Shown piece after piece: positions 1 to 8,774 of a stretch of DNA of 64,000 nt. Location of the stretch: assembly GCF_963665995.1 (NCBI RefSeq), contig NZ_OY762512.1:5022001-5086000 (forward strand), written 5' to 3'. Both the position numbers and the translations under genes were made by a program. Each line of letters opens with the position of its first letter. Position 1 is the stretch's first letter. Origin of the DNA: Pleurocapsa sp. FMAR1 (GTDB taxonomy: Bacteria > Cyanobacteriota > Cyanobacteriia > Cyanobacteriales > Xenococcaceae). The notes under the pieces are model-generated. The model was not told where the DNA came from, ran no database searches, and worked only from the letters and a program-made list of their open reading frames with translations.

Positions 1-372
1 GTTGTCCCAGAAATGGTTGATTTTTTGACAGCTTCTTTGACTCAAGTGCGCTCTGTGGCAGTCAAAACTCAGCAGATAGAATTTAGTGAATTAAAAATCC
101 GTCCACCGAAGAAAAAAGAAATGACTACAGTAGAAGCATCTATGCGTTTAGATGCGATCGCTTCCGCTGGCTTTGGAATATCCCGTAGTAAAATGGCAAG
201 TGCCATTTCTAGCAATGATGTTAGAGTTAATTGGAAAGAAATAACTCAAGCTAGTCACAACGTTAAGGCAGGGGATTTGATTGCAGTCAGGGGTAAGGGA
301 AGATTAGAGGTAGGAGATGTTTCAGTCACTAAAAAACAACGCTACCGTGTCAATTTAGTCCGCTATAAGTAG
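1..372 (+). CDS. Photosystem II S4 domain protein, C-terminal part
   Basis: The reading frame is open from the first base, so the gene starts upstream of the window and only about the last 123 residues are present. The final 80 residues form an S4 RNA-binding domain: a SMRLDAIASAGFGISRSK-type helix, then NDVRVNWKEI and a GDLIAVRGKGRLEV strand region. This is the layout of the cyanobacterial and plastid photosystem II S4 domain protein (YlmH-like), which is thought to bind RNA. Its exact role in photosystem II is not settled. The next gene begins 31 bp downstream on the same strand. Confidence 0.8.
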   Translation, partial: VVPEMVDFLTASLTQVRSVAVKTQQIEFSELKIRPPKKKEMTTVEASMRLDAIASAGFGISRSKMASAISSNDVRVNWKEITQASHNVKAGDLIAVRGKGRLEVGDVSVTKKQRYRVNLVRYK

Positions 373-403
373 GACTTACTAAAAAACCAAAATCTGAGAA
401 GTT

Positions 404-1066
404 ATGATTACTCATATTATTTATGATCTGGATGGATTACTGTTGGACACAGAATCTCTCCATGAGCGAGTAAATAAAGAAGTTGCTCAACGCTACGGTA
501 AAACTTTTAATCAAGAGCTTAAAATGGCGATCGCTGGTAGACCGACTTTAGATTCTGCCAAAATATTAGTTGAGACTCTTGGACTTCCTATTACCCCCAA
601 AGAGTATTTAGTTGAACGCAATAAGTTACTGTATCCTCTTTATCAGACAGCAGAGGCTTTACCAGGTACACAAAAACTAACTCAGCATTTATTTAACCAT
701 AATATTCCGCAAGCGATCGCCTCTAGCTCTACCCGTCATCATTTTGAGATGAAAACCATTAGGCATCAGCAGTGGTTAAAGCATTTTCAAATAACCACCC
801 TGGGAGATGATGCAGAAATTGCCCAGGGAAAACCTGCGCCAGATATCTTTCTGTTGGCAGCCAAAAGATTAAATGTTGCGCCCCAAAACTGCTTGGTGTT
901 TGAAGATTCTCTAGCAGGAATGGAAGCTGCGATCGCAGCGGGAATGTCTGTAGTGGTAATTCCTGACTCAGTATTTGATAAAAAGCTGTTTCAAAAGGCA
1001 CATCAAGTATTTAATTCCATGACAGAATTTAAGCCTGAAGCGTGGAGTTTACCGAAATTTAAATAA
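404..1066 (+). CDS. HAD-superfamily sugar/nucleotide phosphatase
   Basis: Haloacid dehalogenase-type phosphohydrolase of 220 residues. Motif I is YDLDGLLLDTE near the N-terminus, with the nucleophile Asp and the acid/base Asp. Motif II is the SSS around residue 107. Motif III is the Lys of QGKPAPDIF, and motif IV is VFEDSLAGMEAA. A helical cap lies between motifs I and II, as in the beta-phosphoglucomutase and HDHD1 pseudouridine-5'-phosphatase group, and the DDAEIAQGKPAPDIFLLAA stretch looks most like the latter. The sequence alone does not fix the substrate. It lies just downstream of the S4 protein and may share its transcript. Confidence 0.85.
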   Translation: MITHIIYDLDGLLLDTESLHERVNKEVAQRYGKTFNQELKMAIAGRPTLDSAKILVETLGLPITPKEYLVERNKLLYPLYQTAEALPGTQKLTQHLFNHNIPQAIASSSTRHHFEMKTIRHQQWLKHFQITTLGDDAEIAQGKPAPDIFLLAAKRLNVAPQNCLVFEDSLAGMEAAIAAGMSVVVIPDSVFDKKLFQKAHQVFNSMTEFKPEAWSLPKFK

Positions 1067-1075
1067 TTCTTGCAA

Positions 1076-1342
1076 CTATGTAGATTCTTCGTCTTGACGG
1101 TCTAATAGTTCTTTTTTAGAGGTTTTTAACTGATGCCATAGCTGTTTAATTTGCTTATAAGCCTCATCAGAAGATACTTTACCATTGGTTTCCAATCCGC
1201 AAATATAAACCACTTTTTGAGCGAATTCTTGCAAATTGGCGTTAAATACTAAATTGTTAGGATTACTAGGCGTTAGTTCACCCCGATAATTTACCTTGGG
1301 ATACAAAAAGTTCTTTTTACTATTGTCTGATTCCTGACTCAT
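1076..1342 (-). CDS. Small conserved cyanobacterial protein (DUF7219-like)
   Basis: An 88-residue soluble protein without a signal peptide or membrane segment. Visible features are a FLYPKVNYRGELTPSNPNNLVFNANLQEF segment, then a helical VVYICGLETNGKVSSDEAYKQIKQLWHQLK region and an acidic tail. It resembles a family of small cyanobacterial proteins of unknown function that I recall as DUF7219, but the name is uncertain. It is convergent with the HAD gene, 9 bp away. Confidence 0.6.
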   Translation of the reverse strand: MSQESDNSKKNFLYPKVNYRGELTPSNPNNLVFNANLQEFAQKVVYICGLETNGKVSSDEAYKQIKQLWHQLKTSKKELLDRQDEEST

Positions 1343-1752
1343 TTTTGATTTGCCATTCTGTGATTCATCTTTACTTAAGAATTAAAGCATTAAGGTTAAC
1401 AAGACAAGAAGTAATGATTAACTTTAGATTAACAAGAGCAAATGCTATGTACTTGACTCCTTTTTTTATCTGTGGCATTGGTGAATCGAGGCATGATAAC
1501 GACAATAATTAATAATTATCTATGTTAAAGATAATTAAAACTAAGAGCTAAGACCTGGTAGCCCTTCGGATTTCAGCAGTTGCTTCAACAGCGTGGCTAA
1601 ACAAAGGGCTTGTATAACCACGCTTAAGTCAATACATTTGTCTAACCTACTGCCTCACCACGAACAATACTACTTTCTATCCCAGATACTTGTTGAATAT
1701 TGTTTATTTATCAACTAGCTGGATATAGGTAGTGCATATAGCCATGATTTAA
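1343..1752. other. Intergenic stretch with a short palindromic repeat
   Basis: No open frame with coding character is seen. Around 1565-1620 there are paired short arms: AGCCCTT against AAGGGCT, and GCGTGG against CCACGC. This resembles the short hairpin repeats found elsewhere in the window. The distal part, about 1700-1752, is the 3' flank of the small CsbD-like gene and is itself part of a dispersed duplication with 33.0 kb. Confidence 0.4.
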
Positions 1753-1932
1753 TTATTTTTCTTCTGCTTCTTGTCTTAAATCATCTGCTTTCTCTTGTTT
1801 TTCCTGACCATGTTCAACTGCTTGTTGATCGTCAGAAAAATCTCCTAACTTTTCTCTGATTGTACCTTCAATATCTTCACTTCTAGCTTCTGCTTTAAGC
1901 TTTAGTTCTTCTGCTTTATCTTTAATACCCAT
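1753..1932 (-). CDS. Small CsbD-like stress protein, copy 1
   Basis: A 59-residue highly charged, probably helical protein. It begins MGIKDKAEELKLKAEAR, continues with an IREKLGDFSDDQQAVEHG segment and ends in KADDLRQEAEEK. Alternating Lys/Glu and the KxGDxxDD core suggest the CsbD-like family of small stress proteins. An AGGAG-like site (ggagaatat) precedes the ATG. It is nearly identical to the protein at 32782-33003, and the homology runs on into both flanks, so this is a dispersed duplication. Here the frame ends at TAA after EAEEK, whereas the paralogue reads CAA at that codon and continues. Confidence 0.75.
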   Translation of the reverse strand: MGIKDKAEELKLKAEARSEDIEGTIREKLGDFSDDQQAVEHGQEKQEKADDLRQEAEEK

Positions 1933-2055
1933 ATATATTCTCCAAATTTTAGTTGTATAATTAAAGGTACTATTTTTACTCTCAAATATCTTCTATCTTC
2001 AGATTGATTATTTATTTATAAACTAGCTTTCAATATTTTGAAAAATAAATAGTTT

Positions 2056-2637
2056 TCAATTGTTTCTAGTTATAGGTCGTTCTCCATCAATATCTAAAGT
2101 ATCGACAACTTCGTATTCATTAGCCATAATGGGACGTTCCCCATCTGCTTCAAAAGTATCAACAACCTTTAGATCATGATTATTTGTAGTCTGCTTATTA
2201 TCTATTTTTGATACGCTATTTACCTTATTTTTTTCTTCTGGCTGCTTCTGAGATTCGTTTGATTCGGAATTATTTACTAAAAAATCAGGACTTTTAGCAA
2301 TTGGTCGTTCCCCATCAATATCTAAGGTATCGACAACTTCGTATTCATTAGCCATAATCGGACGTTCTCCATCTGCCTCAAAAGTATCGACAACCTTTAG
2401 ATCATGATTATTTGTAGTCTGCTTATTATCTATTTTTGATACGCTATTTACCTTATCTTTTTCTTCTGGATGCTTCTGAGGTTCATTTGATTCGGAATTA
2501 TTTACTAAAAAATCACGACCTTTAGCAATTGGTCGTTCCCCATCTTCTTGAAAAGAATCTACTACATCAATCTCACCTTTATCAATCGGACGAATACCAT
2601 CTTCTTGAAAAGTTTTGTTTTCTTGTTGTTCGCTCAT
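2056..2637 (-). CDS. Repeat protein with six DGxRPI motifs
   Basis: A 193-residue hydrophilic protein with no signal peptide or membrane segment. It consists almost entirely of repeats: six occurrences of a (F/L)xxDGxRPI motif, usually preceded by VVD(T/S). Two long units of 76 residues each (KSPDFLVNNSESNE.. through ..DGERPI) are nearly identical, and a shorter N-terminal region carries FQEDGIRPI and FQEDGERPI. The composition (Asp, Glu, Asn, Ser) suggests a disordered or acid-rich protein. I do not recognise a named family. It sits between two CsbD-like genes on the same strand, which suggests a stress role by context only. Confidence 0.6.
   Translation of the reverse strand: MSEQQENKTFQEDGIRPIDKGEIDVVDSFQEDGERPIAKGRDFLVNNSESNEPQKHPEEKDKVNSVSKIDNKQTTNNHDLKVVDTFEADGERPIMANEYEVVDTLDIDGERPIAKSPDFLVNNSESNESQKQPEEKNKVNSVSKIDNKQTTNNHDLKVVDTFEADGERPIMANEYEVVDTLDIDGERPITRNN
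2076..2531. repeat. Tandem 228-bp duplication inside a coding sequence
   Basis: Two copies of a 228-bp unit lie head to tail within the DGxRPI protein gene. For example, the string gacaacttcgtattcatt occurs at 2104 and again at 2332. The period is exactly 76 codons, so the frame is kept. Copies differ at only a few positions, such as gggacgttcc against cggacgttct, which indicates recent duplication or continuing gene conversion. Confidence 0.85.
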
Positions 2638-2676
2638 GGTAAATACTTGCTGATAGATATAGGGTTATAAGTTAAA

Positions 2677-2711
2677 CAATTCAATGGCTATATAAGATAG
2701 CCATTGAATTG
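2677..2711. terminator. Perfect 15-bp hairpin, probable terminator
   Basis: Arms at 2677-2691 and 2697-2711 are perfectly complementary over 15 bp around a 5-nt loop (ataag). It lies downstream of the secreted CsbD-like gene (minus strand) and upstream of the DGxRPI gene, separating the two units. A run of seven T follows at some distance on the plus strand; the T-tract on the minus strand is weak. It could also be a processing or stability element. Confidence 0.6.
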
Positions 2712-2725
2712 TTATTTAGCTTTTT

Positions 2726-3112
2726 TTAGTCAAAGAAGTCTTTAACTGAATCTACAAAACTTTCTGATTTGTCGCCTACAGTATCTTTGGCATCATCTAA
2801 TTTGTTTTTAGCAGTGCCGATACCTTGCTTTACATTACCTTTTGCTTCGTTTAATGCACCTTCTGCCTTGTTGTCTATGTCGCTTGATGCTTTACGCTTG
2901 ACTGTACCCATTCCCTCTTGCATAGAGCCTTCAACCCGATCGCCAATTCCCGATGCTGTTGCTGCTAGTACAGAAGGATTATTAAAAGCTTCTATATTTA
3001 CTGAGGCATTAGCCGAAGCAGTAAAAGAATTAAAACCTACAAAGATAGTAAAGGCGATCGCGCTTAGAGCGATCGTTAATTTACCTGCATATATCTTGAA
3101 TTTAGTGATCAT
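2726..3112 (-). CDS. Exported CsbD-like protein
   Basis: I chose the ATG at 3112 rather than the longer frame because aaaggac lies just upstream and because the protein then begins with a basic n-region and a hydrophobic segment (LTIALSAIAFTIFVGF) ending near ASANA, a typical signal peptide. The mature part has tandem CsbD-like segments (GIGDRVEGSMQEGMGTVKRKA, then KAEGALNEAKGNVKQGIGTAKNK), which resemble CsbD stress proteins and late-embryogenesis-like amphipathic helices. Length is 128 residues. It is probably periplasmic or thylakoid-lumenal. Confidence 0.7.
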   Translation of the reverse strand: MITKFKIYAGKLTIALSAIAFTIFVGFNSFTASANASVNIEAFNNPSVLAATASGIGDRVEGSMQEGMGTVKRKASSDIDNKAEGALNEAKGNVKQGIGTAKNKLDDAKDTVGDKSESFVDSVKDFFD

Positions 3113-3262
3113 TTTTTGTCCTTTATCTAAAACGCAATGTTTATTGCTTTGTTCTTTAGCTTCCATACTGTAGTTGGTATTTTTTTCAATTTAATCTTTC
3201 TGGAGTTAGAGATTAAGAAAAATTAAATCCTAACTGCTTTAACTGTCGATAGCCCTACTTTA

Positions 3263-4099
3263 CTATCCTTTAACTCCACTGCCAACGTCCGTCGGAATTA
3301 TATATCGCTGAATCAATAAAAATAAAATTAAAATTGGGGCAATAGAAATAACTGAACCTGCTGCTACCAATCTCCAATCTAAGGAAAAAGAACCAGCTAA
3401 ATTTTCTACCGCTAGGGGTAAAGTGTAATAATCTGGATCATCTAAAACAATTAAAGGCCAGATAAAATCACTCCAAGAGCCAATAAATACAAAGATAGCT
3501 AGAGTGAATAAAGCAGGACGAATTGCGGGTATCATTATATTCCACCAAATACCCAGTTCAGAACAGCCATCGATACGTGCAGCTTCTTCCAACTCCAAAG
3601 GAACAGCTTTTAGTGCTTGTCTGAGCAAAAATATCCCAAATGCTGAGGTGAGATTGGGCAAAATAATTCCCATATAGGTATTTCTCAAGCCTAAATTTAC
3701 CGCCAAGATATATAGAGGAATCATGACGATCTGAAAGGGAATCATAATGGTTGCCAAAATAAGAGCAAAAAGCAACTCTCGTCCCCGAAAAGACAAACGA
3801 GCTAAGGGATAGGCAGCTAATGAGCAGAAGATTAGATTTGAACCTACGGTGGAGACAGCAACAACTGTACTGTTAATTAGATATTGTCCAAAAGGATAAC
3901 TTTGCCAAACCGTGACAAAATTTTTAAAGGTAGGTTGAGTTGGCAATATTTGCGGTGGAAAAGCAAAAATATCTTCGGTGGGAGATTTAAAAGACGTGCC
4001 AATTAACCACATTAGAGGGAACAGCATCAAAAAAGCGATCGCACTAAGAATTAGATACGTGACTATGGTTTTGGTTATTGACCGCTGATTTATTGTCAT
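3263..4099 (-). CDS. Carbohydrate ABC transporter permease (MalG type)
   Basis: A 278-residue inner-membrane permease of the CUT1 class. About six hydrophobic segments are seen, beginning with IVTYLILSAIAFLMLFPLMWLIGTSFK. The cytoplasmic EAA loop reads EEAARIDGCSELGIWWNIMIPAIRP, the contact site for the ATPase. The C-terminus is PTDVGSGVKG, typical of the MalG subgroup. No partner permease, binding protein or ATPase is adjacent, so it must act with subunits encoded elsewhere. The sugar is unknown. Confidence 0.85.
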   Translation of the reverse strand: MTINQRSITKTIVTYLILSAIAFLMLFPLMWLIGTSFKSPTEDIFAFPPQILPTQPTFKNFVTVWQSYPFGQYLINSTVVAVSTVGSNLIFCSLAAYPLARLSFRGRELLFALILATIMIPFQIVMIPLYILAVNLGLRNTYMGIILPNLTSAFGIFLLRQALKAVPLELEEAARIDGCSELGIWWNIMIPAIRPALFTLAIFVFIGSWSDFIWPLIVLDDPDYYTLPLAVENLAGSFSLDWRLVAAGSVISIAPILILFLLIQRYIIPTDVGSGVKG

Positions 4100-4190
4100 T
4101 TTTAATCGTAATTCAGTTTTTGGTTTCTAGAATAATCAGTAATAAATTATCAATGAACAATAAAAGTTTGTCTTGCTTAGTAATCAGCGA

Positions 4191-4442
4191 TCATTTCTGT
4201 TCTTTACAGCGGAATCTTCCCTCAATAAAATCTCTTTTGGCTAAATGTTTGGTTTTTCTCCCTGTGACTCGCTTACGCCACATTTTGAAGCTCGAATGTT
4301 TCATTTCCTTTCTCATCAAAGCTATGACTTCTTTTTCTTGTAAGCCAAACTGAGTTTCTATCGCCCCAAAAGGGGTACGATCTTCCCAAGCCATTTCTAC
4401 AATGCGATCGATACTTCTTACGTCTAAATCAGATAGTTTCAT
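4191..4442 (-). CDS. TIGR03643 family small protein (DUF2805-like)
   Basis: An 83-residue basic protein. It has a helix-turn-helix-like N-terminal region (DRIVEMAWEDRTPFGAIETQFGLQEKEVIALMRKEMKHSSFKMWRKRVTGRKTKH), which is the signature of the TIGR03643 family of cyanobacterial and marine bacterial proteins of unknown function. The pattern of a short recognition-like helix plus a basic tail suggests nucleic acid binding. It lies alone between two transporter genes. Confidence 0.7.
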   Translation of the reverse strand: MKLSDLDVRSIDRIVEMAWEDRTPFGAIETQFGLQEKEVIALMRKEMKHSSFKMWRKRVTGRKTKHLAKRDFIEGRFRCKEQK

Positions 4443-4584
4443 AATGTTTAATTAAATTGAATTATCTAAGCTTTGATTTAACAATTTATTATATTTCGAC
4501 AATTATCGCTTCTATAGCCAGATAGAAAAATCAAAATTTTAGCTATAATGCCCACCAGATTAAGCTATTATCTCTTACCGAGTT

Positions 4585-5448
4585 ATGACATCCACAATTA
4601 AACTACCTCGTCGATTTCGTTTTACTCTCTCCCAAAGTTTAACTATTATCGGCTTAGTTATTACTCTAGGCTGTATTGCGATCGCTTTATTTGCTCCCAC
4701 ATTACAGGACATTGGCTGGTTACAAGACCCCACAGAAGGGTTAGCTAATCCAGTTGATGAAGCACCAGGGGCGGATTATTGGTTTGGGACTACTCGTCAA
4801 GGATATGATGTCTTTTCTCGCACTCTTTTTGGTACTCAAGCTGCTTTAAAAGTAGTGGTGTTGGCGACAACCATTAGTTTGATATTAGGCGTTCCTCTTG
4901 GCTTAGTAAGTGGCTATCTGGGTGGCAAAATTGATAAGGTTCTGATCTTCTTTATGGACACAATTTATACTTTACCTGGATTATTGTTGTCTGTAACTTT
5001 GGCTTTTGTGGTTGGACAAGGAGTGTTAAACGCAGCTTTAGCTCTTAGTATTGCTTATATTCCTCAATATTATCGAATTGTTCGCAACCATACTACTAGT
5101 GTTAAAACCGAGTTGTTTATTGAAGCTGCCCAGGCGATGGGCGCACCTACTAGCAGAATTTTATCTCGCTATTTGTTTTTTAATGTGATTCAAAGCGTTC
5201 CTGTTCTGTTTACCTTAAATGCCGCCGATGCAATTTTAATTCTTGGTGGCTTAGGTTTTTTGGGCTTAGGTCTACCTCCTGAAGTTCCAGAATGGGGTCA
5301 CGATCTTCGTTTGGCTCTAGATGCTTTGCCTACGGGTGTCTGGTGGTCTGCTACTTTCCCTGGTTTGGCAATGACAACTATGGTTACAGGCTTGTCTTTG
5401 GTTGGGGAAGGACTGGGAGATATGTTGAATTCAGGAATACGCAAGTAA
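4585..5448 (+). CDS. ABC transporter permease (DppC/OppC type)
   Basis: A 287-residue membrane protein of the peptide/nickel permease class. It has an N-terminal anchor (SLTIIGLVITLGCIAIALFAPTLQ), the characteristic FGTTRQGYDVFSRTLFGTQAAL region after the first membrane segment, four further hydrophobic segments and an EAA loop around EAAQAMGAPTSRILSRYLFFNV. The C-terminus GEGLGDMLNSGIRK is typical of DppC. The companion DppB permease, ATPases and binding protein are not nearby. The substrate may be peptides or another small ligand. Confidence 0.85.
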   Translation: MTSTIKLPRRFRFTLSQSLTIIGLVITLGCIAIALFAPTLQDIGWLQDPTEGLANPVDEAPGADYWFGTTRQGYDVFSRTLFGTQAALKVVVLATTISLILGVPLGLVSGYLGGKIDKVLIFFMDTIYTLPGLLLSVTLAFVVGQGVLNAALALSIAYIPQYYRIVRNHTTSVKTELFIEAAQAMGAPTSRILSRYLFFNVIQSVPVLFTLNAADAILILGGLGFLGLGLPPEVPEWGHDLRLALDALPTGVWWSATFPGLAMTTMVTGLSLVGEGLGDMLNSGIRK

Positions 5449-5468
5449 GGGCGAACGGTTGTTCGCCC
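5449..5468 (+). terminator. Hairpin directly after the DppC-type permease
   Basis: GGGCGAAC and GTTCGCCC form 8-bp arms around GGTT, starting immediately after the stop codon. The same GGGCGAAC word occurs at the edge of the repeat island at 59006, and TTGTTCGCCC occurs at about 57000, so this is either a terminator or a copy of a short repeat serving as one. There is no strong T-tract. Confidence 0.5.
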
Positions 5469-5539
5469 CTACTTGACAAACAAAAACGATTTTGCAATAG
5501 TTATAGTAATAATTACCAAAATTTATTTAGATTTCCAGT

Positions 5540-6901
5540 ATGAAAACAATTTTAGCAAAAGATACGCTAAATATAAACTCCCAAGATTACTCGTTATTAA
5601 CAGATTTATACCAGTTAACCATGATTGCCTGCTATGCAGGAGAAGGCATCGCCACAAAAAGAGCCAGCTTTGAATTGTTTACACGGCATTTACCTCAAGA
5701 TTTTGGCTATCTAATTGCCATGGGACTAACTCAGGTACTGGAGTATCTAGAAGCATTTAGCTTTAATTCTGAGCAAATTCAATTATTAAAAGATACAGGA
5801 ATATTCGCTCATGCACCTAAAGCATTTTGGCAATTATTATCTGGAGGTTTTACGGGAGATGTTTGGGCAGTACCAGAAGGCACGGCAGTATTTGCTAACG
5901 AACCGATCTTAAGAATTGAAGCTCAACTCTGGCAGGCACAGCTAGTAGAGACTTATCTGCTGAACACAATCAATTATCAAACTATAGTTGCTACTAAAGC
6001 AGCAAGAATCAGAGACGTTGCTGGAAAACAAGCGACTATTCTTGAATTTGGCACAAGAAGGGCATTTAGTCCCCAAGGATCGCTTTGGGCAGCTAGAGCA
6101 GCCTTGGCAGCAGGACTTGACGGCACATCGAATGTATTAGCGGCATTAAAGCTAGGAGAAAAACCACGAGGCACAATGGCTCATGCTTTAGTTATGGCAA
6201 TTGAGGCGATCGCTGGTAGTGAAGACGAGGCTTTTAAAGCTTTTCAGAATTACTTTCCTGACGCAACTTTACTTATTGATACATTCGACACTGTAGCAGC
6301 AGCACAGCGTCTACAAGCCCAAAGGGATGCAGGAGAAATCAGCGTCAGGGGAGTACGAATAGATTCAGGAAATTTGGCAGAATTATCACAAAAAGTACGC
6401 CACTATTTACCAGAGACTAAAATTTTTGCTAGTGGTGATTTAGATGAATGGGAAATCAGCAAACTACAACAACAGGGTGCATCTTTAGACGGCTATGGCA
6501 TTGGTACTAAATTAGTCACGGGTGTACCAGTCAACGGGGTATATAAGCTAGTAGAAATAGATACTATTGCGACTATGAAACAATCTAGCCACAAGCTTAC
6601 ATATCCAGGTTGCAAACAGATATTCCGTAAAGTAACTGATGGTCACATAAGTTCAGACAGACTGGGTTTAAAAGATGAAATACCTGATGATGAACAAGGT
6701 TTGTTAGAAATAGTTATGCAGTCTGGGAAAAGACTACAATCATCTGAAAGCTTGGATACAATTCGTCAGCGCACTGCCAGTTCTGTAGCCAGTCTTCCTG
6801 CTAAGGTTCGTCAAATTAGCCAGCCTTTAGCATTTGAAGTTGATATTTCTGATGCTTTAGAGTCTCTGCAATATGAAGTAGCTGGAAGAAATAATAAGTA
6901 A
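5540..6901 (+). CDS. pncB: Nicotinate phosphoribosyltransferase
   Basis: NAD salvage enzyme that makes nicotinate mononucleotide from nicotinate and PRPP with ATP. At 453 residues it is close to the usual family length. Recognisable segments are the N-terminal LLTDLYQLTMIACYAGEG, the LEFGTRRAFSPQGSLWAARAALAAGLDGTSNVLAA segment with the histidine/PRPP region (GTMAHALVMA), and the C-terminal VRIDSGNLAELS and IFASGDLDEWEI strands with GIGTKLVTG at the phosphate site. It is transcribed alone; no other NAD genes are adjacent. Confidence 0.93.
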   Translation: MKTILAKDTLNINSQDYSLLTDLYQLTMIACYAGEGIATKRASFELFTRHLPQDFGYLIAMGLTQVLEYLEAFSFNSEQIQLLKDTGIFAHAPKAFWQLLSGGFTGDVWAVPEGTAVFANEPILRIEAQLWQAQLVETYLLNTINYQTIVATKAARIRDVAGKQATILEFGTRRAFSPQGSLWAARAALAAGLDGTSNVLAALKLGEKPRGTMAHALVMAIEAIAGSEDEAFKAFQNYFPDATLLIDTFDTVAAAQRLQAQRDAGEISVRGVRIDSGNLAELSQKVRHYLPETKIFASGDLDEWEISKLQQQGASLDGYGIGTKLVTGVPVNGVYKLVEIDTIATMKQSSHKLTYPGCKQIFRKVTDGHISSDRLGLKDEIPDDEQGLLEIVMQSGKRLQSSESLDTIRQRTASSVASLPAKVRQISQPLAFEVDISDALESLQYEVAGRNNK

Positions 6902-6951
6902 TAAGTAATAAGTCAGGATAATCAATACAGCCAATTTGACCTGGAAAAAAT

Positions 6952-7191
6952 CTACCAAGTCGGATCATCGTATATATTTACCGTTAATTCTGATATGTTT
7001 CCAGGAACAGAACTAATACAGGCACAAATAGCTTCCCCATCCCCTAGTTCCACTTCACAAGCATGACAAGAACCCATTAAACATCCTGTGGCAATAAACA
7101 CTCCTGCTCGTTCTGCCACCTGTAACATTGGTTCTCCTGGTTCTGCTTCGACTGTAATATTGTCTGGCAGAAAACAAACCTTAATACTCAT
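6952..7191 (-). CDS. Small 2Fe-2S ferredoxin
   Basis: A 79-residue plant-type ferredoxin fold. Cluster ligands are in GCLMGSCHACEV (Cys-x4-Cys-x2-Cys) and a fourth Cys in CACIS about a dozen residues later. It is shorter than photosynthetic ferredoxin PetF and lacks its acidic N-terminal region, so it probably serves a dedicated electron-transfer partner. It begins 19 bp after cobQ on the same strand and may share a transcript, but a direct link to cobalamin chemistry is only suggested by position. Confidence 0.85.
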   Translation of the reverse strand: MSIKVCFLPDNITVEAEPGEPMLQVAERAGVFIATGCLMGSCHACEVELGDGEAICACISSVPGNISELTVNIYDDPTW

Positions 7192-7210
7192 TTACTTTTA
7201 TAGATAACCT

Positions 7211-8704
7211 TTAATAATAATTAGACAAAATTTTCTTTAAATCTAAATGTTTTTCTACAATGTCTGCCAGGGTATTCAAAGTAGTCTCTCTTTGATCTCG
7301 GTAATTAGAAATCCCTGTAGCCAAAGACGACATTCCCCTTTGCTTACGTAAGTGATTAATCCAAGAGCGTCGCCAAGCACCGTTATCAAATAGCCCATGA
7401 ATATAGCAACCCCAAACAGACTGATTTTTGTCTACTAATCCTAAGCCAACATCATCAAAAATTGGTCGATAATCTTCTTCTCCTCCTTCTTTAAGACGAC
7501 GACTAAGACGAGTGCGCCCTTGGTGAATTTCATAGCCGTCTACGGGTAATCCAGGTTGGGGAAAGTGGGAAATTATTTGTCTTTGACGAGCGATTTTGTT
7601 AGGGGAAAGCATAGTTGTAATTGGCAATAGATCCAGAGCGTTGTATTCTCCTGCTTCTCCTTCAAAGCCCTCTGGATCGATTATACGCTGTCCTAAAATC
7701 TGATATCCGCCACAAATACCTAATACCGTACCTCCCGCAGCAGCATAGTTTTTAATCTGTTCTGCCATACCGCTTCTTTCCATTGCTAATAAATCGGCAA
7801 TAGTGGTTTTAGTTCCAGGAATAATTACTGCATCAGGATGTCCTAGAGAATCTTGAATATCTATATAGTTAACAGCTACGGAAGATTCTGCCTCTAAAGG
7901 GTCAAAATCAGTAAAGTTGGCAATTCTCGGTAGTCTAATAACGTGAATATTAATATCTTGACTATTACGACGGCAATTTCTTTCTAACAAATCGAGGGAA
8001 TCCTCGGCGGGAAACTGCTCATTACTCCAGGGAATTACACCCAAGACAGGTACTTGGGTTTTTTCCTCTAACCATTCGATACCTGAGTCGAGAAGCTCTT
8101 TCTGTCCGCGAAATTTATTAATTACCACCCCTTTGACAAGCGATCGCTCTTGGGGGTCTAATAGTTCTAGTGTGCCTACTACGTGAGCAAACGCGCCACC
8201 ACGCTCAATATCTACAATCAAAATAGTTGGCGCATTGAGATGTTTAGCAACTCTCATGTTAGTCAAATCTCGGTGCTTGAGATTGATTTCAGCGGGGCTT
8301 CCTGCCCCTTCACAGACAACCAGATCAAATTCTAAAGATAGTTTATACAAAGACTCTTGAATTACTTCCCAGCCCAAATCAAAATATTTCTCATAATATT
8401 CGCTGGCTTTAACCGTACCTACAGCCTTGCCCTTAATAATTATCTGAGAAGTCATATCCCCTTGAGGCTTTAATAAAATGGGGTTCATTTCTACTCTGGG
8501 GGCAACTCCTGCTGCCCAAGCCTGAACTGCCTGAGCGTGTCCTATTTCTCCTCCAGTCGATGTTACATAAGCATTTAGTGCCATATTTTGCCCTTTGAAG
8601 GGGGCAACTCGCCAACCTTTTCTTGCCAAAATACGGCATAGTGCAGCAGTCAGAAAGGATTTTCCTGCATGAGATGTTGTCCCGACCACCATAATCGCTT
8701 TCAT
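7211..8704 (-). CDS. cobQ: Cobyric acid synthase
   Basis: Glutamine-dependent amidase that amidates adenosylcobyrinic acid a,c-diamide at positions b, d, e and g in cobalamin (or pseudocobalamin) synthesis. The N-terminal ATP-binding half starts MVVGTTSHAGKSFLTAALCRIL, followed by FKGQNMALNAYVT. The C-terminal glutamine amidotransferase half carries the nucleophile in GICGGYQILG and the catalytic His in WGCYIHGLFDN. At 497 residues it is full length. The 2Fe-2S ferredoxin gene follows closely. Confidence 0.95.
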   Translation of the reverse strand: MKAIMVVGTTSHAGKSFLTAALCRILARKGWRVAPFKGQNMALNAYVTSTGGEIGHAQAVQAWAAGVAPRVEMNPILLKPQGDMTSQIIIKGKAVGTVKASEYYEKYFDLGWEVIQESLYKLSLEFDLVVCEGAGSPAEINLKHRDLTNMRVAKHLNAPTILIVDIERGGAFAHVVGTLELLDPQERSLVKGVVINKFRGQKELLDSGIEWLEEKTQVPVLGVIPWSNEQFPAEDSLDLLERNCRRNSQDINIHVIRLPRIANFTDFDPLEAESSVAVNYIDIQDSLGHPDAVIIPGTKTTIADLLAMERSGMAEQIKNYAAAGGTVLGICGGYQILGQRIIDPEGFEGEAGEYNALDLLPITTMLSPNKIARQRQIISHFPQPGLPVDGYEIHQGRTRLSRRLKEGGEEDYRPIFDDVGLGLVDKNQSVWGCYIHGLFDNGAWRRSWINHLRKQRGMSSLATGISNYRDQRETTLNTLADIVEKHLDLKKILSNYY

Positions 8705-8774
8705 CGATCGCTCCTGTGCTGGAATATATACTCTGTTATAACAGCTAGATCAGCAGTTCATATTCTTAAAGCGT

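Noticed and set aside
7191-7211. A metabolic gene cluster for cobalamin around cobQ
   Set aside because: Only cobQ belongs to the pathway; the ferredoxin link is positional and no other cob genes are nearby.
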